64,000 nt of DNA from Poindextera sp041691315 (GCA_041691315.1 JBEPUW010000017.1:11641-75640), one strand, 5' to 3'. Counted from the first letter of the stretch, positions 8,700 to 16,485 are shown. Notes: generated by a model from the sequence alone, not told the origin. Numbers and translations are program-made.

Positions 8700-8789
8700 C
8701 TGCTTATCCCGGACTGTGAGCGGCCAGCGGTTCATAGATCAGGAGCCGGACACTGGGCAGTGGCTGGCGAACGAACGCGAACCATGATA

Positions 8790-8801
8790 GTTACATGTAA
8801 C
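8790..8801. promoter_or_regulatory. Palindrome upstream of mazEF
   Basis: GTTACATGTAAC is a perfect 12-base palindrome 19 bases before the mazE start and is a good candidate for the autoregulatory operator of the module. The overlapping 10-mer ACATGTAACC also occurs in the operator region of the VapBC module at 22766-22775. Confidence 0.5.
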
Positions 8802-8820
8802 CGTAGAAGGGATATGGGTC

Positions 8821-9042
8821 ATGGCAGCTACTGAGCCGCGATCTTCACGCGAGAAGGTGCGCGAGCATCGCGCCCGCCTGCGCCGGCAGGGTCTGCGGCC
8901 TCTACAGATATGGGTCCCGGACATTCGTGACGCGGCTTTCCTCTCGGAAGCGCATCGGCAATCGCTGGCCGTCGCTGCAGGATCCGATGCGCATGAGGAC
9001 CAGTCCTTCATCGAAGCGGTATCGGACTGGGGCGATGAATGA
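8821..9042 (+). CDS. MazE-type antitoxin, DUF3018
   Basis: 73 residues. The core SREKVREHRARLRRQGLRP followed by QIWVPDIR and a C-terminus ending DWGDE is the pattern of DUF3018 antitoxins, the usual partner of a MazF-like ribonuclease. The N-terminal half should bind DNA and the acidic C-terminal half the toxin. The gene overlaps mazF by ATGA, so the two are translationally coupled. The palindrome at 8790-8801 is the likely operator. Confidence 0.8.
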   Translation: MAATEPRSSREKVREHRARLRRQGLRPLQIWVPDIRDAAFLSEAHRQSLAVAAGSDAHEDQSFIEAVSDWGDE

Positions 9043-9392
9043 GGCGAGGCGAGATCTGGACCGCCTCTGGCGGCCCTGACTACGCCGGCAAGCCAAGGCC
9101 CGTCGTGGTCATTCAGGATGACAGCTTCGACGGGACGGATTCGATCACCGTCTGCGCTTTCACCAGCGACGAGACGGATGCGCCGCTGTTCCGCCTGGCG
9201 ATTGAACCGGGTGACCGCAATGGGTTGCGCGTCGCCAGCCGCCTGATGGTCGACAAGATCACAACCGTGCCGAAGTCGAAGCTCGGCAGCCCAATCGGCC
9301 GTTTGGATGACGAGGACATGCTTCGCCTCAACCAAGCCCTGCTGGTCTTTCTCGGACTTGCCGTGTCGCCCAGAGGTCGGCGGGAGGCCTGA
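9039..9392 (+). CDS. MazF/PemK-family mRNA interferase toxin
   Basis: 117 residues. It opens MRRGEIWTASGG and continues GKPRPVVVIQDD, the two N-terminal strands that carry the conserved Arg and the PVVV core of the PemK/MazF fold, then RLMVDKITTVPKSKLG, the C-terminal family block. MazF toxins are sequence-specific ribonucleases that stop translation when the antitoxin is degraded. Length and motifs are complete, so it is probably functional. It overlaps mazE by four bases and converges on the DUF5996 gene. Confidence 0.85.
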   Translation: MRRGEIWTASGGPDYAGKPRPVVVIQDDSFDGTDSITVCAFTSDETDAPLFRLAIEPGDRNGLRVASRLMVDKITTVPKSKLGSPIGRLDDEDMLRLNQALLVFLGLAVSPRGRREA

Positions 9393-9424
9393 GCGCTGAA
9401 TATCGCTCGCCTGGGTTTGCAGAC

Positions 9425-9440
9425 GTCTCCCTCGGGAGAT
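9425..9440. terminator. Short hairpin between convergent genes
   Basis: TCTCC-CTCG-GGAGA forms a 5-bp stem with a 4-base loop, followed on the plus strand by ATATCTTAAGTT. It lies between the convergent mazF and DUF5996 stops. The T-tract is poor, so it is only a possible terminator. Confidence 0.25.
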
Positions 9441-9443
9441 ATC

Positions 9444-10397
9444 TTAAGTTGGCCGCGGAACGCCCGCCCGGCCGAGGTCGCATTCCAGGGCGGCGCGGTC
9501 CCAGGCCCCGGCGTCCGCCGCCGCGGCATAGGTGGAGGCCAGGAAGGCCAGCAGTGCGGCTTGCGGGTCGGGCGCGGCCCGCACGGTCTCGTAGGGCAGG
9601 ACGAACTCGCCCAGACTGGTGTTAAAGGCCGCGCCCTGCGGCAGGACCGCAGCGTCGCGAAAGCCGGGCGGCTCGGGATAGGCGTAGGCGTAGAAGGCCG
9701 GGTAATCGACCCCGCCGCCGCCGGGCCAGAAGCCGGCACTGCTGACCTCGTGCGAATAGGCCTCGCGCACCACCGCGTCGGGCAGGTGCGGCACGCCGCC
9801 GGGATGGACCGGCGCCGGGCGGCCGGAGAACCGCGTCACGGCCAGGTCGAAACTGCCCCAGAACAGGTGCACCGGGCTGGCCTTGCCGAGGAAGCCGGTG
9901 CGGAACAGCTTGAACACTTGATCGACCTTGACCAGGGCGCGCCAGAAGTCCCTGGCCGCGCCGGCGTCATAGGCGCGTTGCACGCGATCTTCGGGGAAGG
10001 CGATCGGGTCGGCGATCTCGCTGGGCATGGTGTCGATCACCACCGGCGTCCCGGCGGCCTCCAGCTTGGCCATGACCCGGGCGTAGAAGCTGGCCACCGA
10101 CTGCGGCTCAAGCGGCGTCGAGCTTTCCTGGCCGCTGACGGTGCGCAGAACCAGGACCGAGGCGACAAGGTCGAACTCCAGGTCGAACGCGCCGGCGGCG
10201 TGCGGGATCAGCGAAGTGCTCAAGCCCCTCGCGGTGACATAGAGCGGCACCTGCCAGGAATGGTTCAGCCACGGGGTCTGGGCCAGCCGCACCTTGCCGA
10301 CCACCTGGGTCCAGAGCTGCAGGGTCTCGGCGGTCGCCTTCAGCCGCTCATAATCGAGAACGGGCCAGGGCGTGCGGTCTTTCGCCGGATCTTCCAT
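9444..10397 (-). CDS. DUF5996 family protein
   Basis: 317 residues. The order WPVLDYERLKATAETLQLWTQ, then LAQTPWLNHSWQVPLYVTARGL, HLFWGSFDLAVTRFSGR and EVSSAGFWPGGG matches the DUF5996 family, whose function is not known. It contains many conserved Trp, His and Pro residues and no signal peptide, so it is probably a cytosolic binding protein or enzyme. It follows the FMN reductase gene with only 2 bases between stop and start, which argues for one transcript and possibly a linked role. Confidence 0.75.
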   Translation of the reverse strand: MEDPAKDRTPWPVLDYERLKATAETLQLWTQVVGKVRLAQTPWLNHSWQVPLYVTARGLSTSLIPHAAGAFDLEFDLVASVLVLRTVSGQESSTPLEPQSVASFYARVMAKLEAAGTPVVIDTMPSEIADPIAFPEDRVQRAYDAGAARDFWRALVKVDQVFKLFRTGFLGKASPVHLFWGSFDLAVTRFSGRPAPVHPGGVPHLPDAVVREAYSHEVSSAGFWPGGGGVDYPAFYAYAYPEPPGFRDAAVLPQGAAFNTSLGEFVLPYETVRAAPDPQAALLAFLASTYAAAADAGAWDRAALECDLGRAGVPRPT

Positions 10398-10399
10398 GC

Positions 10400-10963
10400 T
10401 CAGTGTCCGCTGTTGGTTTCGATCCAGGCGGCGAAGGCGGCCATGAACCTGGTCAGGAAGGTCCTGGTCGCCTCATTGGTCAGGGTCCCGGCCTCGTCGA
10501 ACATGGCCGCCGCGCCGCCGATATAGGCTTCCGGCTGCTGCATGGCCGGCACGTCCAGGAAGACCAGCGACTGGCGCAGGTGGTGGTTGGCGCCGAAGGC
10601 TCCGAGCGCGCCGGGAGAGACGCTGACCACCGCGCCCGGCTTCTTGCTCCAGACGCTCTTGCCATAGGGCCTGGAGCCGACGTCGAGGGCGTTCTTCAGG
10701 AAGCCGGGAACCGAGCGGTTGTATTCGGGCGTGACGAACAAGAGTGCGTCGATCCCGCGCACCTGGTCGCGGAAGGCGACCCAGGGCTCGGGCGGCGAGG
10801 CGGTCTCCTCGTCCTCGTTGTACGGCGGCAGCCGGCCGATTTCGACGAACGCCGGGTCGAGATCGGCCGGGGCGACAGCGATCAGCGCCTTGGCCATCTT
10901 GCGGCTGAGCGAGGCCTTGCGCAGGCTGCCGACCAGGACGGCGACTTTTCGTTGAGTGGCCAT
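10400..10963 (-). CDS. NADPH-dependent FMN reductase family protein
   Basis: 187 residues with a flavodoxin-like fold. VAVLVGSLRKASLSRKMAKAL is the FMN-phosphate loop in outline, and FVTPEYNRSVPGFLKNALD is the TPEYN block typical of this family (SsuE, ChrR and azoreductase-like enzymes), which lines the flavin ring. LPPYNEDEE fits the first flavin loop. These enzymes use NAD(P)H to reduce flavin, quinones or metal ions; the true substrate cannot be inferred. Start ATG 10963. It is the first gene of a two-gene unit with DUF5996. Confidence 0.85.
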   Translation of the reverse strand: MATQRKVAVLVGSLRKASLSRKMAKALIAVAPADLDPAFVEIGRLPPYNEDEETASPPEPWVAFRDQVRGIDALLFVTPEYNRSVPGFLKNALDVGSRPYGKSVWSKKPGAVVSVSPGALGAFGANHHLRQSLVFLDVPAMQQPEAYIGGAAAMFDEAGTLTNEATRTFLTRFMAAFAAWIETNSGH

Positions 10964-11033
10964 GGGTTACTCGCTCCAAGGGGTTGCGAACGCCGTATGT
11001 TAGCTAGGGCTCGCCGGATGCGGCGCCGGGCGT

Positions 11034-11110
11034 CTAGTGTGGCGATTCAGAAATTCGCCACCGCCCTGTGGCGGACTCAGAGCGAATTTCTGAATCAAAA
11101 GCCACACTAG
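11034..11110. repeat. Hairpin element 1 of a mirror-image doublet
   Basis: The left arm (11034-11058) starts CTAGTGTGGCGATTCAG and the right arm (11082-11110) is its reverse complement except for a 4-base insertion (TTTT in the complement), giving a 25/29-base stem. The loop holds a second perfect hairpin, CCGCC-CTGT-GGCGG (11061-11074). It is related to the next hairpin: both begin CTAGTGTG and both inner ends read TTCGC. Confidence 0.9.
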
Positions 11111-11125
11111 AAACGTTTGATCTTA

Positions 11126-11201
11126 CTAGTGTGCTTGTTGGATTTGAAGTTCGCAGCTAGATCGACCCAAGCGCGGGCGAACTTCAAATCCAGCACACTA
11201 G
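11126..11201. repeat. Hairpin element 2 of a mirror-image doublet
   Basis: The left arm (11126-11154) starts CTAGTGTGCTTGTTGG; the right arm (11177-11201) is its complement but 4 bases shorter. The 29-base arm faces the 29-base arm of element 1 across a 15-base spacer that contains AAACGTTT. The two long arms agree at about 20 of 29 positions, so the hairpins share ancestry. The pair fills most of the 293-base gap between the FMN reductase and TPR genes. Confidence 0.9.
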
Positions 11202-11256
11202 ACTGCGCCGCACACGAGCTCTTCGTATATGGATGCGAAGGCCGCAGGGGAAAAGC

Positions 11257-11655
11257 ATGCGTAGAATTTGGATTGCATTGGGCGTGTCATTGATCGCGTT
11301 CCCCGCCTTGGCGCAAACCAATGTCCAAAAATGCGTGAGCCAAGATGCGGATGTCGCCATCGCCGGCTGCACCGCCCTGATCCAGGAAGGCGGCCTCGAC
11401 ACCGCCCACATGGCCGGCGTTTCGACCATCCGCGGCAACGCCTACAGCGACAAGGAAATGTACGATCCGGCCATCGCCGACTATTCGAAAGCCATCTCGC
11501 TCAAACCCGACGCGATCGCCTACGACGGCCGGGCGCTCATCTACGCCAAGCAGGGCCATAAGGACCTGGCTGTCGCCGACTTCCAGGCCGCGCAGACGCT
11601 CGACCCGAGCGACCAGACGTCTCTAAATGGGCTCAAGAGTCTGGGCGTCAAATAG
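11257..11655 (+). CDS. Exported tetratricopeptide-repeat protein
   Basis: 132 residues. MRRIWIALGVSLIAFPALAQ is a Sec signal peptide with cleavage expected after ALA or AQ. The mature part has TPR-like helices: AYSDKEMYDPAIADYSKAI and ALIYAKQGHKDLAVADFQAA, each followed by an LxPxxxxA-type turn. Two Cys near the mature N-terminus (NVQKC, IAGC) could form a disulfide. It is probably a periplasmic protein-interaction module; the partner is unknown. AGGGGAAAAG precedes ATG 11257. Its last 8 bases overlap the convergent eutC gene. Confidence 0.75.
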   Translation: MRRIWIALGVSLIAFPALAQTNVQKCVSQDADVAIAGCTALIQEGGLDTAHMAGVSTIRGNAYSDKEMYDPAIADYSKAISLKPDAIAYDGRALIYAKQGHKDLAVADFQAAQTLDPSDQTSLNGLKSLGVK

Positions 11656-12412
11656 GCGCCGACCCGCCGACGTCGCGGAGTTTGAGCCTGTCGTCGGCCA
11701 GATAGGCCTCCTTCAATCCCACGCCCGTTAACCGCAGGCGCCGCGCGGCGTCGACCAGCCAGGCGATGCGACCGGCCGCCTCGTCGATGGAGAGACCGCC
11801 GGGGCGGATGTTGGAGACGCAGTTGCGCTCGGAATCGAGCCGGCCGACGGCGGGGTTCCAGGTGATGTAGGCGCCGAGGCTGGCCGGCGCGCTCAGGCCC
11901 GGCCGCTCGCCGATCAGCATGACCACCACCTGGACGCCGAGCCGCGCGCCGATCTCGTCGCCCAGCGCCACACGCGCCTGGCGGGCGATGACGACGGGGG
12001 CGGGGGTCCAGCCGGGCAGCCGGGCGATCAGTGCACGCACCAACGCCGGCCCGCTCTCCACCACCGCGCCGGCGGACAGGCCGTCGCCCAGCACGATCGC
12101 CAGGTCCGCGTCGGCGGGCTTGAGCCGGTCGGCATCGGCGGCGGCCAGCCATCGCCCGAGATCGGGGCGGGTCAGGAAGGCGCCGCCGGCCAGGCTCCCC
12201 ACCAGAAGGGTCGGCAGGCCGGGCAGGGCGCCCACGATCGCCTCGACCGCCAGTGGCGTGTGCACCGCATCGCGGGCCAGGGCGTGGGCGTACTGCAGAT
12301 CGAGCATGGGCCTGGTCGGTAGGGCCTCGCCGCTGCGGCCAAGGCCGATACGGGCGTCGGTGACCTGCCGCAGCCGCGCCCAGACGTCGGTGCGGACCGG
12401 CGAGCGGCTCAT
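11648..12412 (-). CDS. eutC: Ethanolamine ammonia-lyase small subunit
   Basis: 254 residues. The N-terminus contains RVG-like TDARIGLGRSGEALPT and DLQYAHALARDAVH, family-typical for EutC, and VVMLIGERPGLSAPASLGAY is the conserved cobalamin-side block. It combines with EutB to convert ethanolamine to acetaldehyde and ammonia using adenosylcobalamin. It is somewhat shorter than the enteric protein, mainly at the N-terminus. ATG 12412 overlaps the eutB stop as ATGA. No microcompartment shell or eutA/eutD/eutE genes are nearby. Confidence 0.9.
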   Translation of the reverse strand: MSRSPVRTDVWARLRQVTDARIGLGRSGEALPTRPMLDLQYAHALARDAVHTPLAVEAIVGALPGLPTLLVGSLAGGAFLTRPDLGRWLAAADADRLKPADADLAIVLGDGLSAGAVVESGPALVRALIARLPGWTPAPVVIARQARVALGDEIGARLGVQVVVMLIGERPGLSAPASLGAYITWNPAVGRLDSERNCVSNIRPGGLSIDEAAGRIAWLVDAARRLRLTGVGLKEAYLADDRLKLRDVGGSAPI

Positions 12413-13800
12413 AAGAGTGCGGTCGCGTGGTCGAGCATCCGGCGGGATTCGCCGCTCAGGGCCGCCGGCGAGAGGCGGCCCTCGCCGTCAAAGATGCCCA
12501 GTTCGATCAGCCAGCGCTCGAATTCCGGCGCCGGTTTCAGCCCCATCAGCGAACGGGCATAGGCGGCGTCGTGGAAGCTGGTCGACTGGTAGTGCAGCAT
12601 GATGTCGTCGCCGCCAGGCACGCCCATGATGAAGGTGACCCCGGCCAGGGTGGCCATCGTGAGCAGGGTGTCCATGTCGTCCTGATCGGCCTCGGCGTGG
12701 TTGGTGTAGCAGATATCCAGCCCCATCGGCAGGCCGAGCAGCTTGCCGCAGAAATGGTCCTCCAGGCCGGCGCGCAGGATCTGTTTGCCGTCGAACAGGT
12801 ATTCCGGCCCGATGAAGCCGACCACCGAATTGACCAGCAGCGGATCGAACTTGCGCGCCACGGCATAGGCGCGCGCCTCGAGCGTCTGCTGATCGACGCC
12901 GAAGGCCGCATCCGCCGACAAGGCCGAGCCCTGGCCGGTCTCGAAATAGGTGACGTTGCGCCCGACCGTGTGCCGCCCGAGCGACAGGGCCGCCTCCTGG
13001 CCCTCCCTGAGCAGCGCCAGGTCGACGCCGAAGCTGCGGTTGGCGGCCTCGGTCCCGGCGATCGACTGGAAGATCAGGTCCAGCGGCGCCCCGGCCTCGA
13101 TGGCGGCCAGCGCGTTGGTGATGTGGGTCAGCACGCAGCTCTGGGTCGGGATGGCGTGGGCCGCGCGCAGCTCATCGACCAGCCGCAGCAGTCGGATGGT
13201 GGACTCCACATTGTCCGAGGCCGGGTTGATGCCGATCACCGCGTCGCCGCAGCCATAGAGGAGGCCGTCCAGGATCGAGGCGGCGATCCCGGCCGGGGAG
13301 TCGGTCGGATGGTTGGGCTGCAGCCGCACCGAAAGCCGGCCCTCCAGCCCGATGGTGTTGCGAAACCCGGTGACCACCCGGCGCTTGCGCGCCACCCCCA
13401 CCAGGTCCTGGTTGCGCATCAGCTTGCTGACCGCCGCCGCCATCTCCGGCGTCACGCCGGGGGCCAAGCCGGCCAGCGCGCCGGTGTCGGCCGCCTCGCT
13501 CAACAGCCAATCGCGCCACTCGCCGACGGTCATGTGCGCGATGGGCGCAAAGGCCACGGCATCGTGGCTGTCGACGATCAGCCGGCTGACCTCGTCGGCC
13601 TCGTACGGGATGACCAGCTCATTCAGAAAGGTGGTCAGCGGCAGATCGGCCAGCACATAGCGCGCCGCCACGCGTTGCGCCGCCGACTCCGCCGCGACGC
13701 CGGCCAGCCGGTCGCCCGACCGGTCCGGGCTGGCGGCGGCCATCACCGCCTTCAGGTCGGCGAAGGCGTAGCGCGTCTGGCTCAGCGTGGTCTGGAACAC
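12409..13800 (-). CDS. eutB: Ethanolamine ammonia-lyase large subunit
   Basis: 463 residues, near the usual length of about 450. Recognisable blocks include GFRNTIGLEGRLSVRLQPNH in outline, DGLLYGCGDAVIGINPASD, the substrate-barrel segment SIAGTEAANRSFGVD, and CYTNHAEADQDDMD. These belong to the TIM-barrel catalytic subunit that makes acetaldehyde and ammonia from ethanolamine. The GTG at 13800 is used as start. The pair stands without the eut reactivase, permease or shell genes in this window, and no cobalamin riboswitch fold was seen in the 136 bases upstream. Confidence 0.92.
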   Translation of the reverse strand: MFQTTLSQTRYAFADLKAVMAAASPDRSGDRLAGVAAESAAQRVAARYVLADLPLTTFLNELVIPYEADEVSRLIVDSHDAVAFAPIAHMTVGEWRDWLLSEAADTGALAGLAPGVTPEMAAAVSKLMRNQDLVGVARKRRVVTGFRNTIGLEGRLSVRLQPNHPTDSPAGIAASILDGLLYGCGDAVIGINPASDNVESTIRLLRLVDELRAAHAIPTQSCVLTHITNALAAIEAGAPLDLIFQSIAGTEAANRSFGVDLALLREGQEAALSLGRHTVGRNVTYFETGQGSALSADAAFGVDQQTLEARAYAVARKFDPLLVNSVVGFIGPEYLFDGKQILRAGLEDHFCGKLLGLPMGLDICYTNHAEADQDDMDTLLTMATLAGVTFIMGVPGGDDIMLHYQSTSFHDAAYARSLMGLKPAPEFERWLIELGIFDGEGRLSPAALSGESRRMLDHATALL

Positions 13801-13936
13801 GGCGTTCAGCCTATAGGCCTATGGCCGTGGACCGAAAGGCCGACGCGCGGTCTCTCTGTTGGTCGGGCGCGAAGCATGACTAGAGTGGCCAGCGGCCGGC
13901 TTAGCGGTCGCAGACAATGAATTGGGGGATTCATTC

Positions 13937-14056
13937 ATGACGGACATAACCGAAGAACTCGCGCGGCTGGCGGACCTGAAGTCGGTAGAAGGTCTCAAAA
14001 GGCCGGCTTCCAGCTTGGGTACAATCGAATTGGGATGCCTTGGAGCGGCTGGATAG
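13937..14056 (+). pseudogene. SHOCT-domain gene fragment
   Basis: A 39-codon frame starting MTDITEELARLADLKS with a GGGGG 8-12 bases upstream. The first 16 residues look like the start of a SHOCT helix (LxxLxDLxxxGxI), close in pattern to the intact SHOCT at 14838, but the sequence then departs and stops at TAG 14056. I read it as a broken SHOCT gene. It lies in the 429-base gap between eutB and the membrane protein at 14230. Confidence 0.4.
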
Positions 14057-14145
14057 CTACAGAATAATGAAAGGCGCTGCCACCTCGCACGCAGAAGTCG
14101 GCACCTGTTTGTTCGGAGATACATTGAGGGAAAGGGGGTGCCTTG

Positions 14146-14229
14146 ATGACCGACAGACCGAAGGGGTATCAGCGACGAGAAATCATCTTGGAGCGCGGTT
14201 GGACGTATCGATTGAGTCGGGAGCTATAG
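14146..14229 (+). CDS. Possible 27-residue leader peptide
   Basis: ATG 14146 is preceded by GGGAAAGGGGG at good spacing and opens MTDRPKGYQRREIILERG, ending at TAG 14227-14229, which abuts the ATG of the next gene (TAGATG). It is basic and has no recognisable domain. The good ribosome site and direct stop-start junction suggest coupled translation of the membrane protein, whose own start has no ribosome site. Not certain to be a real gene. Confidence 0.35.
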   Translation: MTDRPKGYQRREIILERGWTYRLSREL

Positions 14230-14739
14230 ATGTCTATTGGCACAAATATAACGTTGCTAGAGGCGCTAGATACAGAGACAGTTCGTAGATTATCTGATTA
14301 TAACAAGATTTCTGGATGGCTATGGATTGTATTTGGGGGCGTCCAAATAATCCTAATATTGCCCGCGATAGCGGGCGTATGGAACGTGGTTGCGGGTGCT
14401 TCCAGACTAAAAATGTCTAAAAACATCTTGTTAAGGGATTCACGCATCCCATCACAGTACGAAAGCATCGCGCAGTTAATAGTTATTGGTGTAATAAACT
14501 TGTTACTTGGCGCAATTATTGGTGTGGTGTTTGTGGCGTTTGATTTTTATATCAGAGACAAGATTCTGTCAAATAGGCGTCTATTTGATGGAGGCGTTGT
14601 TAGAAGTACGTCAGTGGCGTCGGTCAAAGACACGGGGATAGATTATGACGAGCTTGAACAATATTTTTCACTCAAGGAGCGTGGTATAATTACGGAAGTA
14701 GAGTTCGTTAACAAGAAGAACGAGATATTAGGCCTGTGA
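14230..14739 (+). CDS. Membrane protein with C-terminal SHOCT domain
   Basis: 169 residues. Two membrane segments are clear: about 29-57 (WLWIVFGGVQIILILPAIAG) and 82-107 (LIVIGVINLLLGAIIGVVF). The C-terminus, DYDELEQYFSLKERGIITE with VEFVNKKNEILGL after it, is a SHOCT domain (about 137-169), a short helical hairpin found at the ends of many proteins and thought to mediate oligomerisation. The region is visibly AT-rich compared with all its neighbours and uses many AT-ending codons (ata, tta, aaa, gat), pointing to recent transfer. Function unknown. Confidence 0.65.
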   Translation: MSIGTNITLLEALDTETVRRLSDYNKISGWLWIVFGGVQIILILPAIAGVWNVVAGASRLKMSKNILLRDSRIPSQYESIAQLIVIGVINLLLGAIIGVVFVAFDFYIRDKILSNRRLFDGGVVRSTSVASVKDTGIDYDELEQYFSLKERGIITEVEFVNKKNEILGL

Positions 14740-14837
14740 CCATCGCCATTGAAACTTAGATTGTTCTATGATCTTCGGTCCCAATTGAATTGCGGGTCTA
14801 GGCCGACGTTGCAATGGGTTGTGCAAGGCAAGGACAT

Positions 14838-15548
14838 ATGACGGGCGATAACCGAGAAAATACAGCGACAAAATTGGAAAAATTAGCGGACCTGTTCGCA
14901 CGCGGAGTCATTACCGAAGATGACTTTAACGCCAAGAAGAGACAGCTTTTGGGTGCGGGCGGCCAGACAGAGTCTGTTTCCAGCGCCACCGGGGCAGCTC
15001 GTCCGGTTGCCCAGGCACCGCTCGCTCCGCCACCGCCACGGCGGAGCAGAAGCCCTATCGTGCCCATCGTCATAATTTTTGGTGTCCTGGTCGTGCTGTT
15101 GTTGGCCGGCGGTCTGCTATGGGCGAGCGGCATGCTCGGGAGTTTGGGACAGGAGCCGACGCAGACCGTGGCGAGCGTCAGTGCGGCACCCGTGCCGCCG
15201 GCGGCCAGTTCCACCATCGTCGCGCCACCGATTCTGCCGGTAGAGCCAACGCCGCCGCCAGCCCCGGCCGTGGCTGAGGTTATCCCGAACCCATTGCTCG
15301 GTCAGTGGGTGAGCGATACCGGCGGCGGGTCCAACTGTGGCGGCGGGCTCGCCTTTGGCGAGTCGACCGTGACCATCACACAGCCAGATGGAAACGGCGG
15401 CATGAAGGCGGAGACCAACCCGCTGACCTATGCGGTGCTGAGCCCGGCTTCGGTGACCCTCTTCCCAACCAACAACCCCGGCCAGTCGAAGGAGATCCAG
15501 ATCGTTGACGGTCACTTCACGCTGGAGTCCTGCGATTTCCATCGCTGA
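14838..15548 (+). CDS. SHOCT / single-membrane-helix / outer-domain protein
   Basis: 236 residues from ATG 14838, chosen because AAGGA sits 5-9 bases upstream; an ATG at 14814 lacks this. Residues 8-40 (KLEKLADLFARGVITEDDF) form a SHOCT domain in the cytosol. A basic PPPPRRSRSP linker leads into one membrane helix (about 72-100). The outer part has a Pro/Ala-rich spacer and then a domain with GQWVSDTGGGSNCGGGLAFG and a final Cys, so one disulfide is possible. The ending (SCDFHR) and GQW opening resemble small lipocalin-like lysozyme-inhibitor folds, but I cannot assign it. GC content returns toward normal here. Confidence 0.65.
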   Translation: MTGDNRENTATKLEKLADLFARGVITEDDFNAKKRQLLGAGGQTESVSSATGAARPVAQAPLAPPPPRRSRSPIVPIVIIFGVLVVLLLAGGLLWASGMLGSLGQEPTQTVASVSAAPVPPAASSTIVAPPILPVEPTPPPAPAVAEVIPNPLLGQWVSDTGGGSNCGGGLAFGESTVTITQPDGNGGMKAETNPLTYAVLSPASVTLFPTNNPGQSKEIQIVDGHFTLESCDFHR

Positions 15549-15593
15549 GCGGCGGGCTGGCGGCGATCAGTACGTCGCCAGACACGTCCTGTA

Positions 15594-15624
15594 TTGACAT
15601 TGTAGATACGCGAGAGCATATCCT
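15594..15624 (+). promoter_or_regulatory. Probable promoter of the TacAT-type module
   Basis: A perfect -35 TTGACA at 15594-15599 is followed by CATATC (17-base spacer) or TATCCT (19 bases, 15619-15624). Transcription would start at or next to ATG 15629, implying a leaderless or nearly leaderless message. Only a weak GTAT/ATAC inverted repeat is visible. Confidence 0.4.
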
Positions 15625-15628
15625 ATCC

Positions 15629-15955
15629 ATGTCCCCTTCATCAATTTCTGAAAGCCTGGGCGTTGCGGTTACGGAGCGCTCTTCATCCGTCGAGACGAAG
15701 GGCAGTATCAACCTGCGCATCGAGGCCAATACCCGCCAACTCATCGACGATGCGGCGGCGATCCTCGGCAAGACGCGCACAGAGTTTATGATTGAGAGCG
15801 CCCGACGGCAGGCGATCGACGTGCTGCTCGACCAGCGCCTCTTCGTGCTCGACCCGGAACGCCACAATGCCTTCGCGCATGCGCTCGACAATCCCCCCGC
15901 ACCGGGACCGAAACTGCGGTCGTTGCTGCGCCGAGTTCCGGTATGGCGGAAGTAG
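15629..15955 (+). CDS. DUF1778 (TacA-like) antitoxin
   Basis: 108 residues. After a variable N-terminal 25 residues, KGSINLRIEANTRQLIDDAA and ILGKTRTEFMIESARRQA form the ribbon-helix-helix of DUF1778 antitoxins. The C-terminal segment DQRLFVLDPERHNAFAHALD is the toxin-binding tail that blocks the acetyltransferase. It lies 15 bases before the GNAT toxin gene, the standard TacAT order. It probably represses its own promoter together with the toxin. Confidence 0.88.
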   Translation: MSPSSISESLGVAVTERSSSVETKGSINLRIEANTRQLIDDAAAILGKTRTEFMIESARRQAIDVLLDQRLFVLDPERHNAFAHALDNPPAPGPKLRSLLRRVPVWRK

Positions 15956-15970
15956 AAGACCGGCCGAAAC

Positions 15971-16471
15971 GTGCAGAACCGCCTTTGGGGCCCTGTTCCC
16001 CTGACTTCCGAGCACGACGTTTCAGGCTTTGATTGTGGCGAGCCGGCGCTGAATGACTGGCTGCGGCATCGGGCTCTGAGGAATGAAAGCCGCTTTTCGC
16101 GCACCTATGTCGTCTGCGAGGATAATGTGGTGGTTGCCTATTTCTGCATTTCGGCTGGCGCGGTGCAGCGCGCGGCGGCGCCCGGCAAGGTGCGACGCAA
16201 CGCGCCCGACACGATCCCAATCTCGGTGATCGGTCGGTTGGCGGTTAATCTCGACCATGCTGGCAAAGGGCTCGGCGCCGATGTCCTTTCAGACGCGCTG
16301 CGCCGCATCGCCGTGGCCTCGCAGAGCATCGGCATCGGCGCGGTGTTGGTCCAGGCAAAGGATGAGGCCGCAAAACGCTTCTATCTGAGGTGCGCCGAGT
16401 TCATCGAATATCCGGAAGACAGCCGGACTCTGTTTCTCCCCATCGAAACAGTAGTCGCGGCCTTCAGCTAA
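15971..16471 (+). CDS. GNAT-family (TacT-like) toxin
   Basis: 166 residues starting at GTG 15971. FDCGEPALNDWLRHRAL is the N-terminal hallmark of TacT toxins, and VIGRLAVNLDHAGKGLGADVL carries the acetyl-CoA pyrophosphate loop in outline. The C-terminal YLRCAEFIEYPEDSRTLFLP with a Tyr near the end matches the catalytic region. TacT enzymes acetylate the amino group of charged tRNAs and block translation. Paired with the DUF1778 gene just upstream. All expected motifs are intact. Confidence 0.88.
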   Translation: MQNRLWGPVPLTSEHDVSGFDCGEPALNDWLRHRALRNESRFSRTYVVCEDNVVVAYFCISAGAVQRAAAPGKVRRNAPDTIPISVIGRLAVNLDHAGKGLGADVLSDALRRIAVASQSIGIGAVLVQAKDEAAKRFYLRCAEFIEYPEDSRTLFLPIETVVAAFS

Positions 16472-16485
16472 ACTTGGGGCACGCC

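Noticed and set aside
13801..13936. Possible cobalamin riboswitch before eutB
   Set aside because: No B12-box-like conserved stretch or large multi-branch fold was seen in the 136 bases; only short GC hairpins.
14040..14288. 82-residue frame overlapping the membrane protein start
   Set aside because: No ribosome site and no protein-like pattern; the overlapping 27-codon frame and the membrane gene explain the region better.
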